Part shown: positions 1 to 12,500 of the stretch, piece by piece | How positions within the stretch are numbered: position 1 is the first letter of the stretch | Layout of the letters: the number at the start of each line of letters is the position of its first letter | Source of the DNA: Trebouxia sp. TZW2008 | Taxonomy: Eukaryota > Chlorophyta > Trebouxiophyceae > Trebouxiales > Trebouxiaceae | Direction: 5' to 3' | NCBI GenBank assembly: GCA_002118135.1 | Contig: BDIU01000346.1 | Location: 1-64,000 of the forward strand | Length of the DNA stretch: 64,000 nt | Notes under the pieces: model-generated | Seen by the model: only the letters and a program-made list of their open reading frames with translations | Told to the model about the DNA's origin: nothing | Database searches by the model: none | Program-made: the position numbers and the translations under genes

Positions 1-829
1 TGGGTTCAAACTGGTGTCTGAGGTCTTCAAAATCAAGGCCAATGACCTGGTGGATCTGTATGTTAACCATGACTTCACCATGGACATGATAGACAAGCTA
101 TGGAGGATCCAGTCCAGGGAGCAAGGAGCTGCCTTGGTGGCCAACGTCAGGAAGAGGGGTAGGGAAGGCAATGCTGAGGTGAGTGAATGGTGTCCTTACA
201 TCCCTTGTCTGCTATCATTCAGCCATTGCCCAACATGTGCATTTCAATCTCTTCCTTACTTTGGTGCAGTCCTCCTGGGTGGCAACTTCTGCTAACCCTC
301 TCTGTTCCACACTGGTACTCAAAATCCACATGCACCTGCACCTGCCCCCAGCTTTGTCACCACCCACTTCATTGATCACACCTTGCTACCTGCCACTCAA
401 TCGTGTTGCAACTCACAAATCATCACACACTGCTAGCCATGTCTCAGTGTTGCATTCCTATCATTCCTCAACCCAACTTGTGGTTGTGTCTGCAGCGACA
501 CCCATCCCATCTACATATACTCCCTCATGAACCTAGCCAATGACCGGCGCTACATTGGCTCAACAAGCGACATGGAACGACGCCTCAAGCAACACAAAGC
601 GAAGCCCCCTACGCGCATGCGCTCTGACTGGGCATTTAGGCCCTTTGATGTCTATTTCACCATGACATGCTTGGAAACAGTGTACAGCCAAGCCGCGTCT
701 AAACAAGCAGCGTACAGGTGGATTCGCCACTATGATACACAGGCTGCTGCAAGGTACAACACTTGCAAGGGTGCTCCCACCACCAACAAGCGCTTCTGGT
801 TTTTGAGGCGCTTGGGCGTCCTGCGATGA
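1..829 (+). CDS. GIY-YIG domain protein, 5' end outside window
   Basis: The last exon (from 496, or from 437 if an upstream acceptor is used) reads into a GIY-YIG nuclease fold: IYIYSLMN, then RRYIGSTSD, then ERRLKQHK, and a stop at 827-829. An open stretch from position 2 to 178, ending at a GTGAGT donor, may be the previous exon. It ends in phase 0, which fits the acceptor at 436 but not the one at 495, so the join is unsure. GIY-YIG domains occur in DNA repair nucleases, homing endonucleases and Penelope-like retroelements; no reverse transcriptase is fused here. The usual catalytic Glu, four residues before the conserved Ile of the last helix, appears to be Ala (AYRWI), so cleavage activity is doubtful. 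Family assignment is good; function is not known. Confidence 0.6.
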
Positions 830-1346
830 CCTATTCTGTGCCAGTTTTGGTGTTCTATGCTAGCATGTCCTCTTTTGCCTTTACCGGATGTTTTTGGTGT
901 CTCACCAACCTGTGTGTCCATGTGCACTACTGTTATCTTTCCCCTAGGTGTATAGTATAATTGTACCTTGATCATGGTTGCATGAACACTAGCGTTATCT
1001 TGTACACTGCTGCGTGCTTCGCGTACTTTACGCCTAGTTGTACATATGTGCCTCCGCTATGACTACCTTTGCTGCAACAACTGCTGTGCTTTTCGACATC
1101 CTCTTTTTGGGTCTGCATGTTTGCACCCAGGAACGGCAGCGTACTTATTACGACTATCTATACCTACTTGTAACACTCCTTTGCGTGGTCCTTGGGTGCG
1201 GGGGGCGACCCAACCTGTTTGGCCGCCTGTCATCACTATTCCACGTGCTCGATGACGTCATTTAGAGAAGCCCGAGAAACCTACGAGAAGGCGATTTTAC
1301 ACGCTTTGGCCAGCCAACAAGTCTGATCGCGTGTGTCAAAACGTGA
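830..1346. other. spacer between GIY-YIG gene and LINE 3' end
   Basis: No convincing coding exon. It should hold the 3' UTR of the GIY-YIG gene and the 3' UTR of the minus-strand LINE, whose ORF2 stop is at 1347-1349. A TGACGTCA palindrome lies near 1254-1261. I could not see a poly-A tract or target-site duplication that fixes the LINE end. Confidence 0.4.
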
Positions 1347-4300
1347 TCAAATATTGAGACAATCAAGGCAATCAAGAATGAACTTGAACACCTGCATATG
1401 ATCCCTTTGACCAAAAAATGATCTCACAGTGTCCGTCTGAGATGTGAAAAGAGAAGCATACTGCTGCCTAAGCGGCTGCAAAAGATTGCATTCAAACACA
1501 AGATGGAACTCATCAGCAATTGACCCAGAGCCACAGTGAGCACAAATCCTGTCTGCCCTGTTGACCCATGGCCCGCCTGCTAGGCGATGAATGGCAACAG
1601 GCAACTTATGTGAAGCAAGCCTGAACTGCAAAACACGCTGCATGCGCCTGGCAGAAACAGGTAACTGACAATAACGCCGTCGCTTGCTACATGGCCTAAC
1701 CAGTGACGATAAGTGCAACTCAACACCCCAGCAGAAGGGGAAGACCTAGGACTGTACAAGTCAAATCATGAACGCCCTGCAAGCTGCCATGCAACAGCTG
1801 TATAATACTAGGAGCATCCAAAAACAAGACCTCAGTGACACTAGGAGACACATGATAGCCGATGGAGCGCAGGCTGTGAAAAACAGATCCACAAAAGTTC
1901 CTAGCCCCTCGCGCAGCATCTGCTTGATTATCCAACAGCATCGTGTGGAAAAAATACCCATGAGGGGTAGCAGCAAGCCTGTTGTAAAACTGTAAAGTCT
2001 GTTGTCACCAAAACACCTTGAGAGCTGTCAAGCCAAGCTCTGTAAGCAACATTGAACTGGGGGTGTTGAAACGCACCCCACAAACATGCCGTGAATACCT
2101 AGCATAAGTCTGCTCTAAGTTAGAGCGCGCCCCGTTTGCAGCAGCAGATCGAGGGCTGAGCATGCCCCAAAGCTCACAACCATAATGAACAGTGGGCACC
2201 AAAATGCTCTGTAGTAGTTGCAACTTCAAATTGACTGTGTTACCGCACTGCAACTGCGGGTGTCGGCGCTGCACCACAGCCCAAGAACCTGTCGCCTTGG
2301 CGTTCAAAGGCCTGATGAGGTGGGATATGTCGCCTGATGAATGGAAATGCAGGCTCAAATATTTGAAAGAGTCAACCTGCTCCAAAGCCTGCCCATTGCA
2401 TGTGAACTGAGTTGCAGCCACAGGCGCTGAAGACACCACCATGACCTTGGTTTTTGCAATACTGACGTCCATGTGCAAGGTGTGGCAAAAGTTTGATAAA
2501 GACTCAATGAGAGCCTGTAAGTGGAGTGGGCTGCCTGCCGCCAAGCTAATGTCATCAGCATACTCTGAGTCCGTCAAGCGATGAGAGCCAATCTGGATGC
2601 CCACGTCTGGGCAAGTGGTCTGTAGATGATGATGAAGGCCATCAATAAAATGCCAAAGAGAGTAGCACTGAGGGGACAGCCTTGCCTCAAGCCAACGGAG
2701 GGGCTGTGTTGACTGCCACATGCCCCGCTGACCCGCATGGACAGCAAGCAGCCATCATATAGCGACTGAATGGCGCCTAACATGTCGCCATGAATGCCCA
2801 GCCTTTGAAGTTGCTGCCACAGCAGTGGCCACTGCTTGTCATGTGCAGACTTCAGGTCCACAAAGCATAGGTAAAGGGGCTGCTTAGCATGTCTGTGTTT
2901 GTCAATGACACGCTGCAGAGCGAAGGCCTGATGGATAGTGCCAAGCTCTGGACGATAGCCTGTCTGGGTTGGCGAGCGCAGCTATTGTTCTTCAGTATAG
3001 GTGACCAGTCGATGCGCCAAAATGCCAGCATAGAGCCTGCTGATGGGCTCGCCAACAGCTATTGGCCTGTAGTTGGCTGTGTCTGTGGCATCCCACTTCT
3101 TGAGGATGGGCGTGACCAGAGATGACTTCCAAGACAACGGGACTTGGCCAGTGCTGAACGCCACATTGAACAGCACCAGCAAGCAAGGCGCCAGCAAGTG
3201 AGCTGGTGCAGGGTCCTCAGGTGTGGCTGCCAGCTTGGCGTGCCGCAACACCTCTGACGTGTAGCCCAGCATGGCGCCAGACCTGCCGTTGTGTAGCCGC
3301 TGCAATGCAGCCTCGACGTCTGCCAAGGTCAGAGGTTGATTGAGACTGTCAGCAGGCACAGGTGGCTGTGGTGTATGAGGGGCTGGCAACTGAGTGGCAA
3401 GTTGTGCTGGTGCAGCCGTCAAGTTAGCAATGAAGCCATCCCAAGCTGAAGGTTGCTGTAGCTGTTGGGGGAGTACTGTGTGTGGAAGGCAAGCTTGCTG
3501 CCAAAACTTACGAGGATTGCCCTTAAGAAGCTGGGAGAGGTCAGCGACCCGCTGTTGGTTGTGATGTGCCCGACTGTGGCGCAACTGAGTCTGATACTGG
3601 CGGCCCAAGAGCCGCGTGGCAGCTGTGCGAGGAGCTGTACGCTGAGCATGGCGAAACTGTGAGCGCAAAGAAGCACACCTGGAGTTAAACCAAGGGTAGT
3701 AGGCCATTGGCCTGGAGGAGGTGGGGAGGGGCGTCTCCGATGCAGCCCTGCTGTGTGAGCAGCTGTGTCAAGCGCTGAATAAAGCTGGCTGCTTGTCGCC
3801 TCATGCTGATGAGCACAGGCCTGACCAACGCTGCCAGCAATCAAGGACTGGCATGCTGGTGATTGCAGGGCATGCGCATAAGAATTGCGCAAGGCTGAGC
3901 CCCACCTCCAAGCAGGAAGCAGAGGTGTGGGAAGCAGCTGAGGCGCTGAGGGAGCACAAGTGGCAAGCTTGAGGTGCAATTGCAATGGAAGATGGTCAGA
4001 TTCCGCCCGGGCAGGTCCGACTGCACAAGACTGAATGGCGTGGAAAAGGTTAGCGTTCACAATGACATGGTCAAGGCGAGAAGGTTGTGTGTTGCTGTGG
4101 GCTTTGAAGCTGGGCTGTGCTGGCATATCCAATGCAGTCCTGCCTGTGCAGAATACCGAGGCAGTGTCCTCATACAGCCGCAGTAGTTTGCGGCCGTGGG
4201 CATTGACAGTGGCATCAGTATTCTGCAGCTGCATCGGAATACCAGGCCCAAGGCCTGACACCCAAGTCTGTGTGCAAGTGCCCACTCTAGCATTGAAGTC

Positions 4301-4657
4301 CCCGGCAAGAAGGACATGACTGTGTGCCGAAGCTGCTGACAGGTGTGCTGCCAAAGCTGAAAATCTTGCCTGTGCTGAACTGCGTTGTAGCTGAGCTGAA
4401 CGAACAGAAGCTGGGGGTATGTAGCACACCCCAATTGTGAGCTGCGGCTGCTGGAGCTGCAGCGACTTCAGAGTCAACCAAATGACGCCATTCGGCTGAT
4501 CCAGCTGCGAGTGACTGATGGAAAAAGGCAAACGCTGTTTGACTGCCAGGAGGATGCCCTCGCCAGCCTTGCCAACTGAGCTGGCAGGGATACTATGCAC
4601 TGTGTAGCCCTGAAGCTGATGGCATAGAAGAGCTGGAGTCTGTGTCTCTGTCATCAT
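1347..4657 (-). pseudogene. LINE ORF2: endonuclease plus reverse transcriptase, broken
   Basis: The endonuclease part (4657 to about 3720) shows GDFNAR, SRLDHVIVN and SDHLPL, the metal-binding and catalytic blocks of exonuclease-endonuclease-phosphatase enzymes. The reverse transcriptase shows NYRPIAV, the palm block DLKSAHD (normally an F precedes the second D), GLRQGCPLS, and the catalytic YADD at 2551-2562. The C-terminal finger has CAHC followed by H and C near 1500-1560. Breaks: frameshifts near 3705, 2630 and 1720, and in-frame stops at 2982-2984 (TAG) and 2005-2007 (TGA). In an active element this protein nicks target DNA and reverse-transcribes its own RNA in the nucleus. This copy cannot make it. 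Confidence 0.9.
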
Positions 4658-4884
4658 GACTATGTCGAACTGTGTGATGTACTGCCATGTGTCATGGCGA
4701 GCTGACCTGATCTCAGGAAGACCATGGACATTCCAGACCAGAATTGAGACTGGCTGGTGCTGACACCGTTGTTGTTGGCTGGCAACCCCCTATTGGGGGT
4801 TAGAGGGCCCCCCAGGGGGGGGCATGCTGGGCTGGAGTGGCCGAAGGTGGAGGTGGGGGTGGCAGCTGAGCTGAGGTCGTGGGG

Positions 4885-5898
4885 TTAGCTGAGGAGCCAC
4901 GGACAGCCTGTGCAAAGGAACGGCTGCCAGAGCGGCCAGGATGCTCTGCGGCGCTGTAGAGCAGCTGTTACTGAAGTTGTGATGCCATTGTCACGGCTGC
5001 TGGGGGAAGGGTGCCTCCCTGGACGGGAATTGTGGCGAGGGGCGTTGCCTGGGCACACTGGCACATTGATGGCTTCACCCTGCTTGCACTGCCTTGGCAC
5101 ACCTCTGTTGGAATAGAAGAGAGCAGTCTTCCTGAACCAAGGACGATAGCCCTTGAATCCGAGGGCAGCCACATCTGGCTCCATGGACTTCTGTGTCTGA
5201 AGCTGCTTGGGAGTGAGCTCATCACGCAGGTGGAAACCCTGGCGCCTGAGTTCCCTGGACAAGGCAAATGCCCTGTGTTTGGCCTGAGTGGAGTCATACT
5301 CCACCAAGACAGATCTGCAGCTGCCAGGCTTGCCCATGTGGCTGACTGAGGTGGTGGAGACACTGTGACTGAGGCCCTGCCACGTACAGCACTGTCAACC
5401 CTTTCCTTGACAAAACGCTCCAAGTCAGCTGGCTTGCTGAGAGGCGCTGAGTCTGGGATGCCATGAATCACCATGTTTTTGCTGCGCACATGCTCAAAGG
5501 AAGTCCAGTCTGGACTCAAGCCCAGCAATTTCCTGTCTGTGAGCGTCCTTGATGGCATTCTCTCTGGCAGTGCTACTGTGCTCCTGCTCCTTGAGCTGAG
5601 ACTGCACCTGGGTGAACTGCTGCTCAAGGAAAGCCACCTTGGCAAGTAGGGCTGTCAGATCTGACTGCGACAGCTGAACTGTGGCAGCCGCTGGAAGCTC
5701 GTCAGAGGGATCTACTGGCAAACTAGCTGTCACTGTGGATGCGTTCGCTACATCACCGCCGGCGTCCTTGTGAAGCTTGACTGCAGGGGTGGAAGCAGGA
5801 AGCAGATCCTCGTCGCCTGCAGCACGTTTGGACCCTGACACCGTAGCTGAAGTCGCCCCTGCGGCAGGCTTTCTGGAGAAAATGCCGAAATACGCCAT
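4885..5898 (-). pseudogene. LINE ORF1-like RNA-binding protein, broken
   Basis: Begins with an ATG at 5898 (MAYFGIFSRK), followed by a low-complexity stretch and a coiled coil with heptads (LLAKVAFLEQQFTQVQSQL). After a one-base frameshift near 5507 it continues as SKNMVIHGIP, a strand pattern like the RRM-type domain of L1 ORF1 proteins, then shifts frame again near 5350 to a basic segment (SRELRRQGF). ORF1 proteins coat LINE RNA and form trimers through such coiled coils. Placement directly upstream of ORF2 on the same strand supports the call. The C-terminal limit is approximate. Confidence 0.7.
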
Positions 5899-5960
5899 GA
5901 CGACTGCGCTGACGACTGTCGCTGACGCTGGCTGGGCTGGATATACTGCAGATCTACTTT

Positions 5961-6543
5961 TGCTGTAGTGTCTTGCCCATCTGTATTTTGGCAGGCAGAG
6001 CGCGTCATTCTCAGGCTTTCGCTGCTTGTTGTGCAGAACCCAGCTGGCCTTTGTTTTGCAATTTTGTAGTGCAATATTGATTTGCCTCTAAGATTCAGCA
6101 CTTTTGCCACCGCCCTGCCCCCTGCAAGCCTTCTCCTCAGATTTGCCAGCTGCAGCGGTGGCCGTGCCGCTACGTGGCATGACGCTGTTTGCATACATTG
6201 CAAAACTGAGTGCTGCTGGCCATGGCATGGAATGTGTTGTCAACTAGACAGTGGCACATTTGCATGCTGCATTTTGAAACTCAGTGCGGTAGGCTTTATC
6301 ATTGTTGTAAATATATATATATTCTTGGCGCTACAGGTCTGCATCTGGACGTCCAAGCTGAGCACAAGCAGTGTCAATTTGACATGAAAATAGACTTTAA
6401 CTGCTGCAAAGCTTTCAGCCATATGACGCAGCAAATTGCTACGATCTCATTCAAATGCATCGCCTCCAGCTTGGGTCCCTGTCTCTGGACCAGCCTCTGC
6501 ATCAATGTGTCTAGACATTCTCTTGCCCAAGAAATGAATGCTT
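5961..6543. other. spacer: LINE 5' side and CWF19-like 3' UTR
   Basis: No coding exon found. It holds the 3' UTR of the minus-strand CWF19-like gene (stop at 6544-6546) and whatever 5' UTR the LINE has. An AT run (ATATATATAT) lies near 6311. A 17-base string at 6042-6058 (AGCTGGCCTTTGTTTTG) recurs exactly at 27661-27677 downstream of the first 5S copy. Confidence 0.5.
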
Positions 6544-9500
6544 TTAGGCAAGTTGCTTGGTCCAATCATATGCATCCCATTTCTTGGCCAGATCCAGCAC
6601 CCACTGCTGTTGAGCCTGGTTGCTGTCAGTCTTGGCACGCCTGAAATGCAGCACAGACACATTTCAAAAAATTCACCAAGTCTTGTCTGGATATGCAATA
6701 CAAAAATAACAGAGTTTCTCGAATGTACACGCATATTTCCAGAATCACGAACTATGTGCTGCAAATTGGGCTTGGGCTACCCCTGTTGAAAGAGGCTCCC
6801 ATTGTGACGCCTAATATCTTTTTTTTGTGTCTTCATATGTTCAGCTGCTATGTGCTTCAGCTGCAATGTGTTTCACGACAGCTGACACTCAGCTTCAGGA
6901 TATAACGGCATAAAATTACCAAGGAAAAGCAGGTTTGCTGAATGCCATCCTGTCACACATCACAGAACAAGCTTGCTCTCTTTTCAAGTCAGAGCAGTTT
7001 CTGCTGGAAACTCTGCATGTAAGCTAACAACCTTGATACTCAAGGGCAAAGCATTGAGCAAAGCATGCCTCATGGCAAATGCTGCAAAGCGTATGCATGT
7101 GAGCTAGCGCAAAGATGTCGGGCCAAAATAATTGCGCATGGCTATGCCTTGTTGCATCACCAACAAAGAAAATGCATGTAAAGCAATCATCATTTTGCAC
7201 GAACTGAAGAGTGGCGTGGCAAATGGGACAGCATGACTCAGCACAGCTCAAACTGCATCAGCTTTCATACAGCGCCAAAATCAGCTCATGAGGAGCTGAT
7301 TTAGTATGCATTGTGCCGAGGAGTGCTGCCTGCTTTGCAGCAAAAGTTGATCAACTTGGTACAGTTGAGAAAACACTGATTATGAGCATATTGTCTGACC
7401 AAACTCTTCCAAATGACAGCTGTGGGGCTGTTAGCACAGTGACCATACCTCTTTACATCAAGACAGTTTCTGTGAGAGGGAGCAGTCATTACATCAACAG
7501 AGTGCTGTAACTGTGAATGTCTTCCTGAGGTCATTTTGATGTCAGACAATTCTTGCGAGATGAGTACAGTAACTTCTCTTTATAACAACTGCATTGGTAG
7601 TTGCGGAGAAAATGTCCTTGCGTTAAATTGTCCTTACTCAGACGTATTGCTGTAGTCAGAAAGCAGTGCTTCGTTCCCAGTTGCAATGTCCTTACGTTGG
7701 GAATGTCCTTGTATCAGGTGTCCTTATATAGAGAGACTACTGTGGCAGTCTTCACTTCACCAGATAATACCAGTGGAATTACTGCGGTGAGCACGACAGC
7801 AGTCATGACATCAAGAGAACAGTCCACCTGTGCATGTCTTCTTCAAGCAAGCCCAACAGTCCTATCAGGATGCTGCGACCAAAGTTGGCATCAAACTTGC
7901 TCTCATCGTCAATCACATGGACGAAGCCCTTAGTCAGGTTGAACTCGACGTGGAAGTACGGGAAATTGGCGGGGATGCTTCCTCTCAGTCCCTGCATTTA
8001 CACCATACTCGTGGGTACATCAGCATGTATGGAGTGGTGTGTATTACAACAATTTCTCAAAATAAAGATATGAGTGCATCAGCATGCCTTGGACAATCTG
8101 TATTGCAATAGTTCTTTGATGTGAGGACATTTGATGTAGGACTGTTCTTGAAGCAAGGACTTTGCATTTGAGAGCTGTTCACTGCGTTTTGTCTGCGATG
8201 GTGCCTCTGAACAAGGACACATTGCCACCATTGATATGCTTGGCATGATGTCAACATAGACAAAAGCTTGCTGTAAGAAACGCGCATTGTTCACAAAGGT
8301 GCTCAGAATTCACCTTGCCACCAGTTTCAATCATGCGTTTGGCATGGTGTTGACTCCACTCTGACTCAGCGTCATCAATGCCCTTCTTGAAATACAAGGG
8401 AGTCTTACCAGCAACAGTGGGAGGCACAGGAATGCAGTGCACCACAGCACGACAACTCACATGCTGTGACCACCAAGCAACAACAGAAAAGTCTGCGCAG
8501 AGACTGACCTTGCCACCGGTTTCTATCATGCGTTTGGCATGGTGTTGACTCCACTCTGACTCAGCGTCATCAATGCCCTTCTTGAAATACAAGGGAGCCT
8601 TGGCAGCAATAGCAGGAGGCACTGGGATGCAGTGCACCACAGCATGACTTCTGGCGTCTCCTAGTCTCATGGCAGTCTCTATGAAGATCACATCACTGCC
8701 CTGCAGATGTTGCATGTGAAAGTCAACAAGCCGAAGTCCTGTGCAAGAATGCAGTGCACCACAGCATGACATTTGGCAACTCCTAGTCTCATGACTGTTT
8801 CCATGAAGATCACATCATTGCCCTGCAGATGTTGCATGCGAAAGTCAACAAGCCGAAGTCCTGTGCAAGAATGCAGTGCACCACAGCATGACATTTGGCG
8901 TCTCCTAGTCTCATGACTGTTTCCATGAAGATTACATCGTTGCCCTGCAGATGTTGCAAACATAACTCAACAAGACAAAGTGTTACACTGGGATGCAATG
9001 CACCACAGCATGACTCCTGGCATTCCCGAAGTGCATGTTGTCTCTGGAATAAGATCACTATGATCTCTGTAGCTCTGGTAGAGTCATGCACGACCGCAGC
9101 TGCCGCCATGACTGTCAACCACGCAAACCTGCATTGCTAAAATGTGTCTTGACCTTGTGCCCGTTGCGCATCGTCATGCAAAAGAGGAATTGGGTCAGTT
9201 GGTAGCTCACTAGAAACAGTTTTCATGCTTTCCAAAAAAGAAGAGGAGACAGTAGGAAAAAGTGTGCTGCCTATTAGCTGAATTCTTTGGAATGTCGCAG
9301 GGCAAAAACGCAGATACAGGCAACAGTAAATTGCCTCTGCCATGTGCATCTGAAGCAGGCACTACTACAGCAGACGACCATGACAATGATATCACATATA
9401 TATACACACATGTATGTATATACACACACATACATTTGATACATTATATTATGTACATCATTAAAGCATTCTTTTCATAGGGATGAATTCACAGCACCAG

Positions 9501-12500
9501 TGCTACCCTATCAGTGAAAGTGAGCGTTGCAGAAACGCCAGGGAGAAGATAGGTAGATGACAGCAGCTACAGGTTTGCTTGTTGACGAGGTTTCTCCTCT
9601 CAGAAACACTCGGAGCAAATTAAGTATTCATTCATTCATTCATTCATTCATTCATTCATTCATTCATTCATTCATTCATTCATTCATCATCCATTGTAAA
9701 CGTGGGCTAGGCAGGCTCGACAGGCCCATCTAGCTACGTACAGAAGCAATCAACTGTCTCCAACCAGTTTGATCGTGTGCATCGGTACACTTTACTGTCA
9801 TGGGCAGCGACTTGCCTCTGCCATGTGCATCTGAAGCAGGCACTTCTTGAAATTGCGAAGCTCTGTCCACACATGGTCGTCCACCTGACGAGTGGACGCG
9901 ATGTGCTCTGTGGGGACAATAATACAGTGTCCCTCTACCAATCTCCCCCTGTGAAACCAAATTGTGCAAATCAATAACATACCAATGCACTTGTGCCACT
10001 TGGGCAGGAGGGATTTTGTCGGGGGCACACTTTTCTCACTTTTGGGTTTTTTGCCTTTTTGTTTTGGTGACATTTCTGGATTGCTGGTTTTCGCGTCATG
10101 TTTTGTGATATTGCAGTCAGCTGCCTTGGCTGCGACGTGCTCTGTGAGAACAAAGATACAGTGTCCCTCTACCAATCTTCCCCTGCAAAACAGGTTGGCG
10201 CCAGTCAACAACATACCAGTGCGCTTGCAAAAGTGAGGCGGCAGGAATGTTGTTGTGGGGAACTTTTCCAGCTTCAATTGCAACTTTTGCCTTGTCTTGT
10301 CTGCCTGATTTCTGGATGTTGTTTGTTTCTGCGTCAGATATCAGACTACTGTAGTGGACGCGACATGCTCTGTGGGAACGGTGATACAGTGTCCCTCTAC
10401 CAAGCGCCCCCTTCAGTGACACTTCTGCAGCAGTCAATCACATAAAAATGAGTTTGCAGAGTTTTGGCAAGAGGGAGTTTGTTGGGAGGCACATGTCGCT
10501 TTTAGGCTGCTTGCCGTTTTGTTTTTTCAATAATTCTGTCATGTTTTGTGATATGTTAGTCAGCTGCCTTGGACGCGACGTGCTCTGTGGGAACAATGAT
10601 ACAGTGTCCCTCGCCCAATCTTGCCCTGCAAAAACTATGGCAGCAGTCAGCTGTATGCCAATTAGATTTTAGAAATTTGAGAACACTACATCGTTTTCAG
10701 GTGTACATCAATATCTGTTGATGTGATAATGAATCTGTCGACTTTTGTGGTTTGTTCCCATCAGCTGCCAGAAGTGGGTGCAATGTGGTCTGTGGCAAAC
10801 ATGATGCAATGTCCCTTGACCAATCTTCTCCTGCCTATACAACAATGCAGCCCAGTTTTTGCGAACTCAGTTGCTTTTGCAACCGCACTGTCTGCACTGT
10901 ATGGTGGTCATTTCTCTTACTGAACAAGCTGCGAGTCTTTTTGACAAATCTCTCCTTTCTGCTAGTCCGTTCAAGTCTTGTGTTTGCTAAATTGTGAGAT
11001 GCAGGTGCCAATCACAAATTCAGACCAGGGTAACAGAGTAACTGTCGCCTCAGATCAGCTTACATCACAATATCAGTTGATGCACTGTGCTGGTGGCTGG
11101 GATGTCTCCTTCAGAGTCCCAAACAAACCCTAGATTTGGTCCGTGATCCATACCATAGGGATGGCAAGGTAGTCAATGAGACTTAGGCTCGCAGTCAGCT
11201 CACAATCTCTGTCTCAATGAGTTCTGACATAACATGATAACATGATATTATGCACTTTGTTGACAACTTGACGGCATCCTTCAGGGCCTCAAACAAACCC
11301 TAAGCAAGGTCTCTGACCCATACCTGGCAATGTCGCAAGGTGTTTTGACCCAGCCGCACAACCAGCTTACACTGTCACCCTGAAATCAGCTTCAAAAGCA
11401 GCATGACTGCATACACTGAATTGACAACCTGAAAGCGACCTTTCGGGTCTAAAAAAAAACCCTAAGTTGGGTCCCCAGCCCATACCTGGCAGGTATGGCA
11501 AGGTAGGCAGTTTGACCCAGGCTGACAGTGAGGTGGCGAGCTCTGGCCGCAGACCCAAAGCACAGGTTGCAGCGGTCCAAGGCGTTGCTGGTTCGCCTGT
11601 GCTCAGCTATCTGTGCTGAACGGTCTCGCTTCACCTGCTGTTCCTGCAAATTGAAAGCCCTGTGTTAGCAGCAGAAGGCAAGGTGTACAGGCACGTTGAC
11701 GTACATGCTCCACAGTACATATCAAATGCAATGCACTATAGATTGCAGCAGTCCAAAGCATTGCTGGTGCGCCTGTGCTCAGCTATCTGTGCTGAACGGT
11801 CTCGCTTCACCAGCTGTTCCTGCAAAAGCAAAGCCCTNNNNNNNNNNNNNNNNNNNNNNNNNNNNNNNNNNNNNNNNNNNNNNNNNNNNNNNNNNNNNNN
11901 NNNNNNNNNNNTCACCAGCTGTTCCTGCAAAAGCAAAGCCCTGTGCTAGCAGCAGAAGGCAAGTTGTACAGGCACGTTGACGTATGCGCTCCACACTACA
12001 CATCAATGCGTTACAAAAATGCAGCGGTCCAAAGCATTGCCGGTGCACCGGTGCTCAGTTATCTGTGCTGAACGGTCTCGCTTCACCTGCTGTTCCTGTA
12101 AACACAGGTGTGTGCTTTAGCAGTACAAGATGAGTTCATCATCAACATTGCAACTGACAAGTCACAAGCTGCAGCGGTCCAAAGAGGTGATGCTTTGCGT
12201 GCGCTCAGCGCTGTTTGTTGTGCTTGATCTCTCTTCACTTGCTGTTCCAGCGACATCATAGCTGTGTGCTAGCAGCAGCAGGCAAGCTGTATAGGCGTTG
12301 TGTGTACATGTATCCCACAGCAAGTGTGCCTGACATGTCTTTTATGCATTACAAATTGCAGCAGTTCAATGCGCTGATGGAGATTATGCCAGTGACCAGC
12401 TATATGTCTGGCTGGGTCGCTCTTGACTTCTGGTCTGAGCAATGTCCCAACCAGCCGTTTTGTTCTGTGACTGGCTAGCTCCTAACGCTGTGACACCAAT

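Larger units (their letters stand above)
1347..5960 (-). mobile_element. L1-type non-LTR retrotransposon (LINE), decayed
   Basis: On the minus strand the order is ORF1-like coiled coil (5898-4885), apurinic-type endonuclease (from 4657), reverse transcriptase, and a C-terminal CCHC-type finger ending at 1347. This is the layout of L1-clade LINEs such as algal Zepp elements. No RNase H is seen. The reading frame is broken repeatedly by frameshifts and in-frame stops, so this copy is dead. Limits are given by coding pieces only; UTRs and target-site duplications were not located. It lies tail-to-tail with the GIY-YIG gene and just downstream of the CWF19-like gene. Confidence 0.88.

Noticed and set aside
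1..829. Penelope-like element for the GIY-YIG gene
   Set aside because: No reverse transcriptase precedes the domain in the visible sequence; the LINE next door has its own endonuclease and opposite strand.
8251..12385. CRISPR-like or satellite reading of the repeated units
   Set aside because: Units are partial exons with acceptors or donors, diverged and unequal in length; there are no constant repeats with unique spacers.
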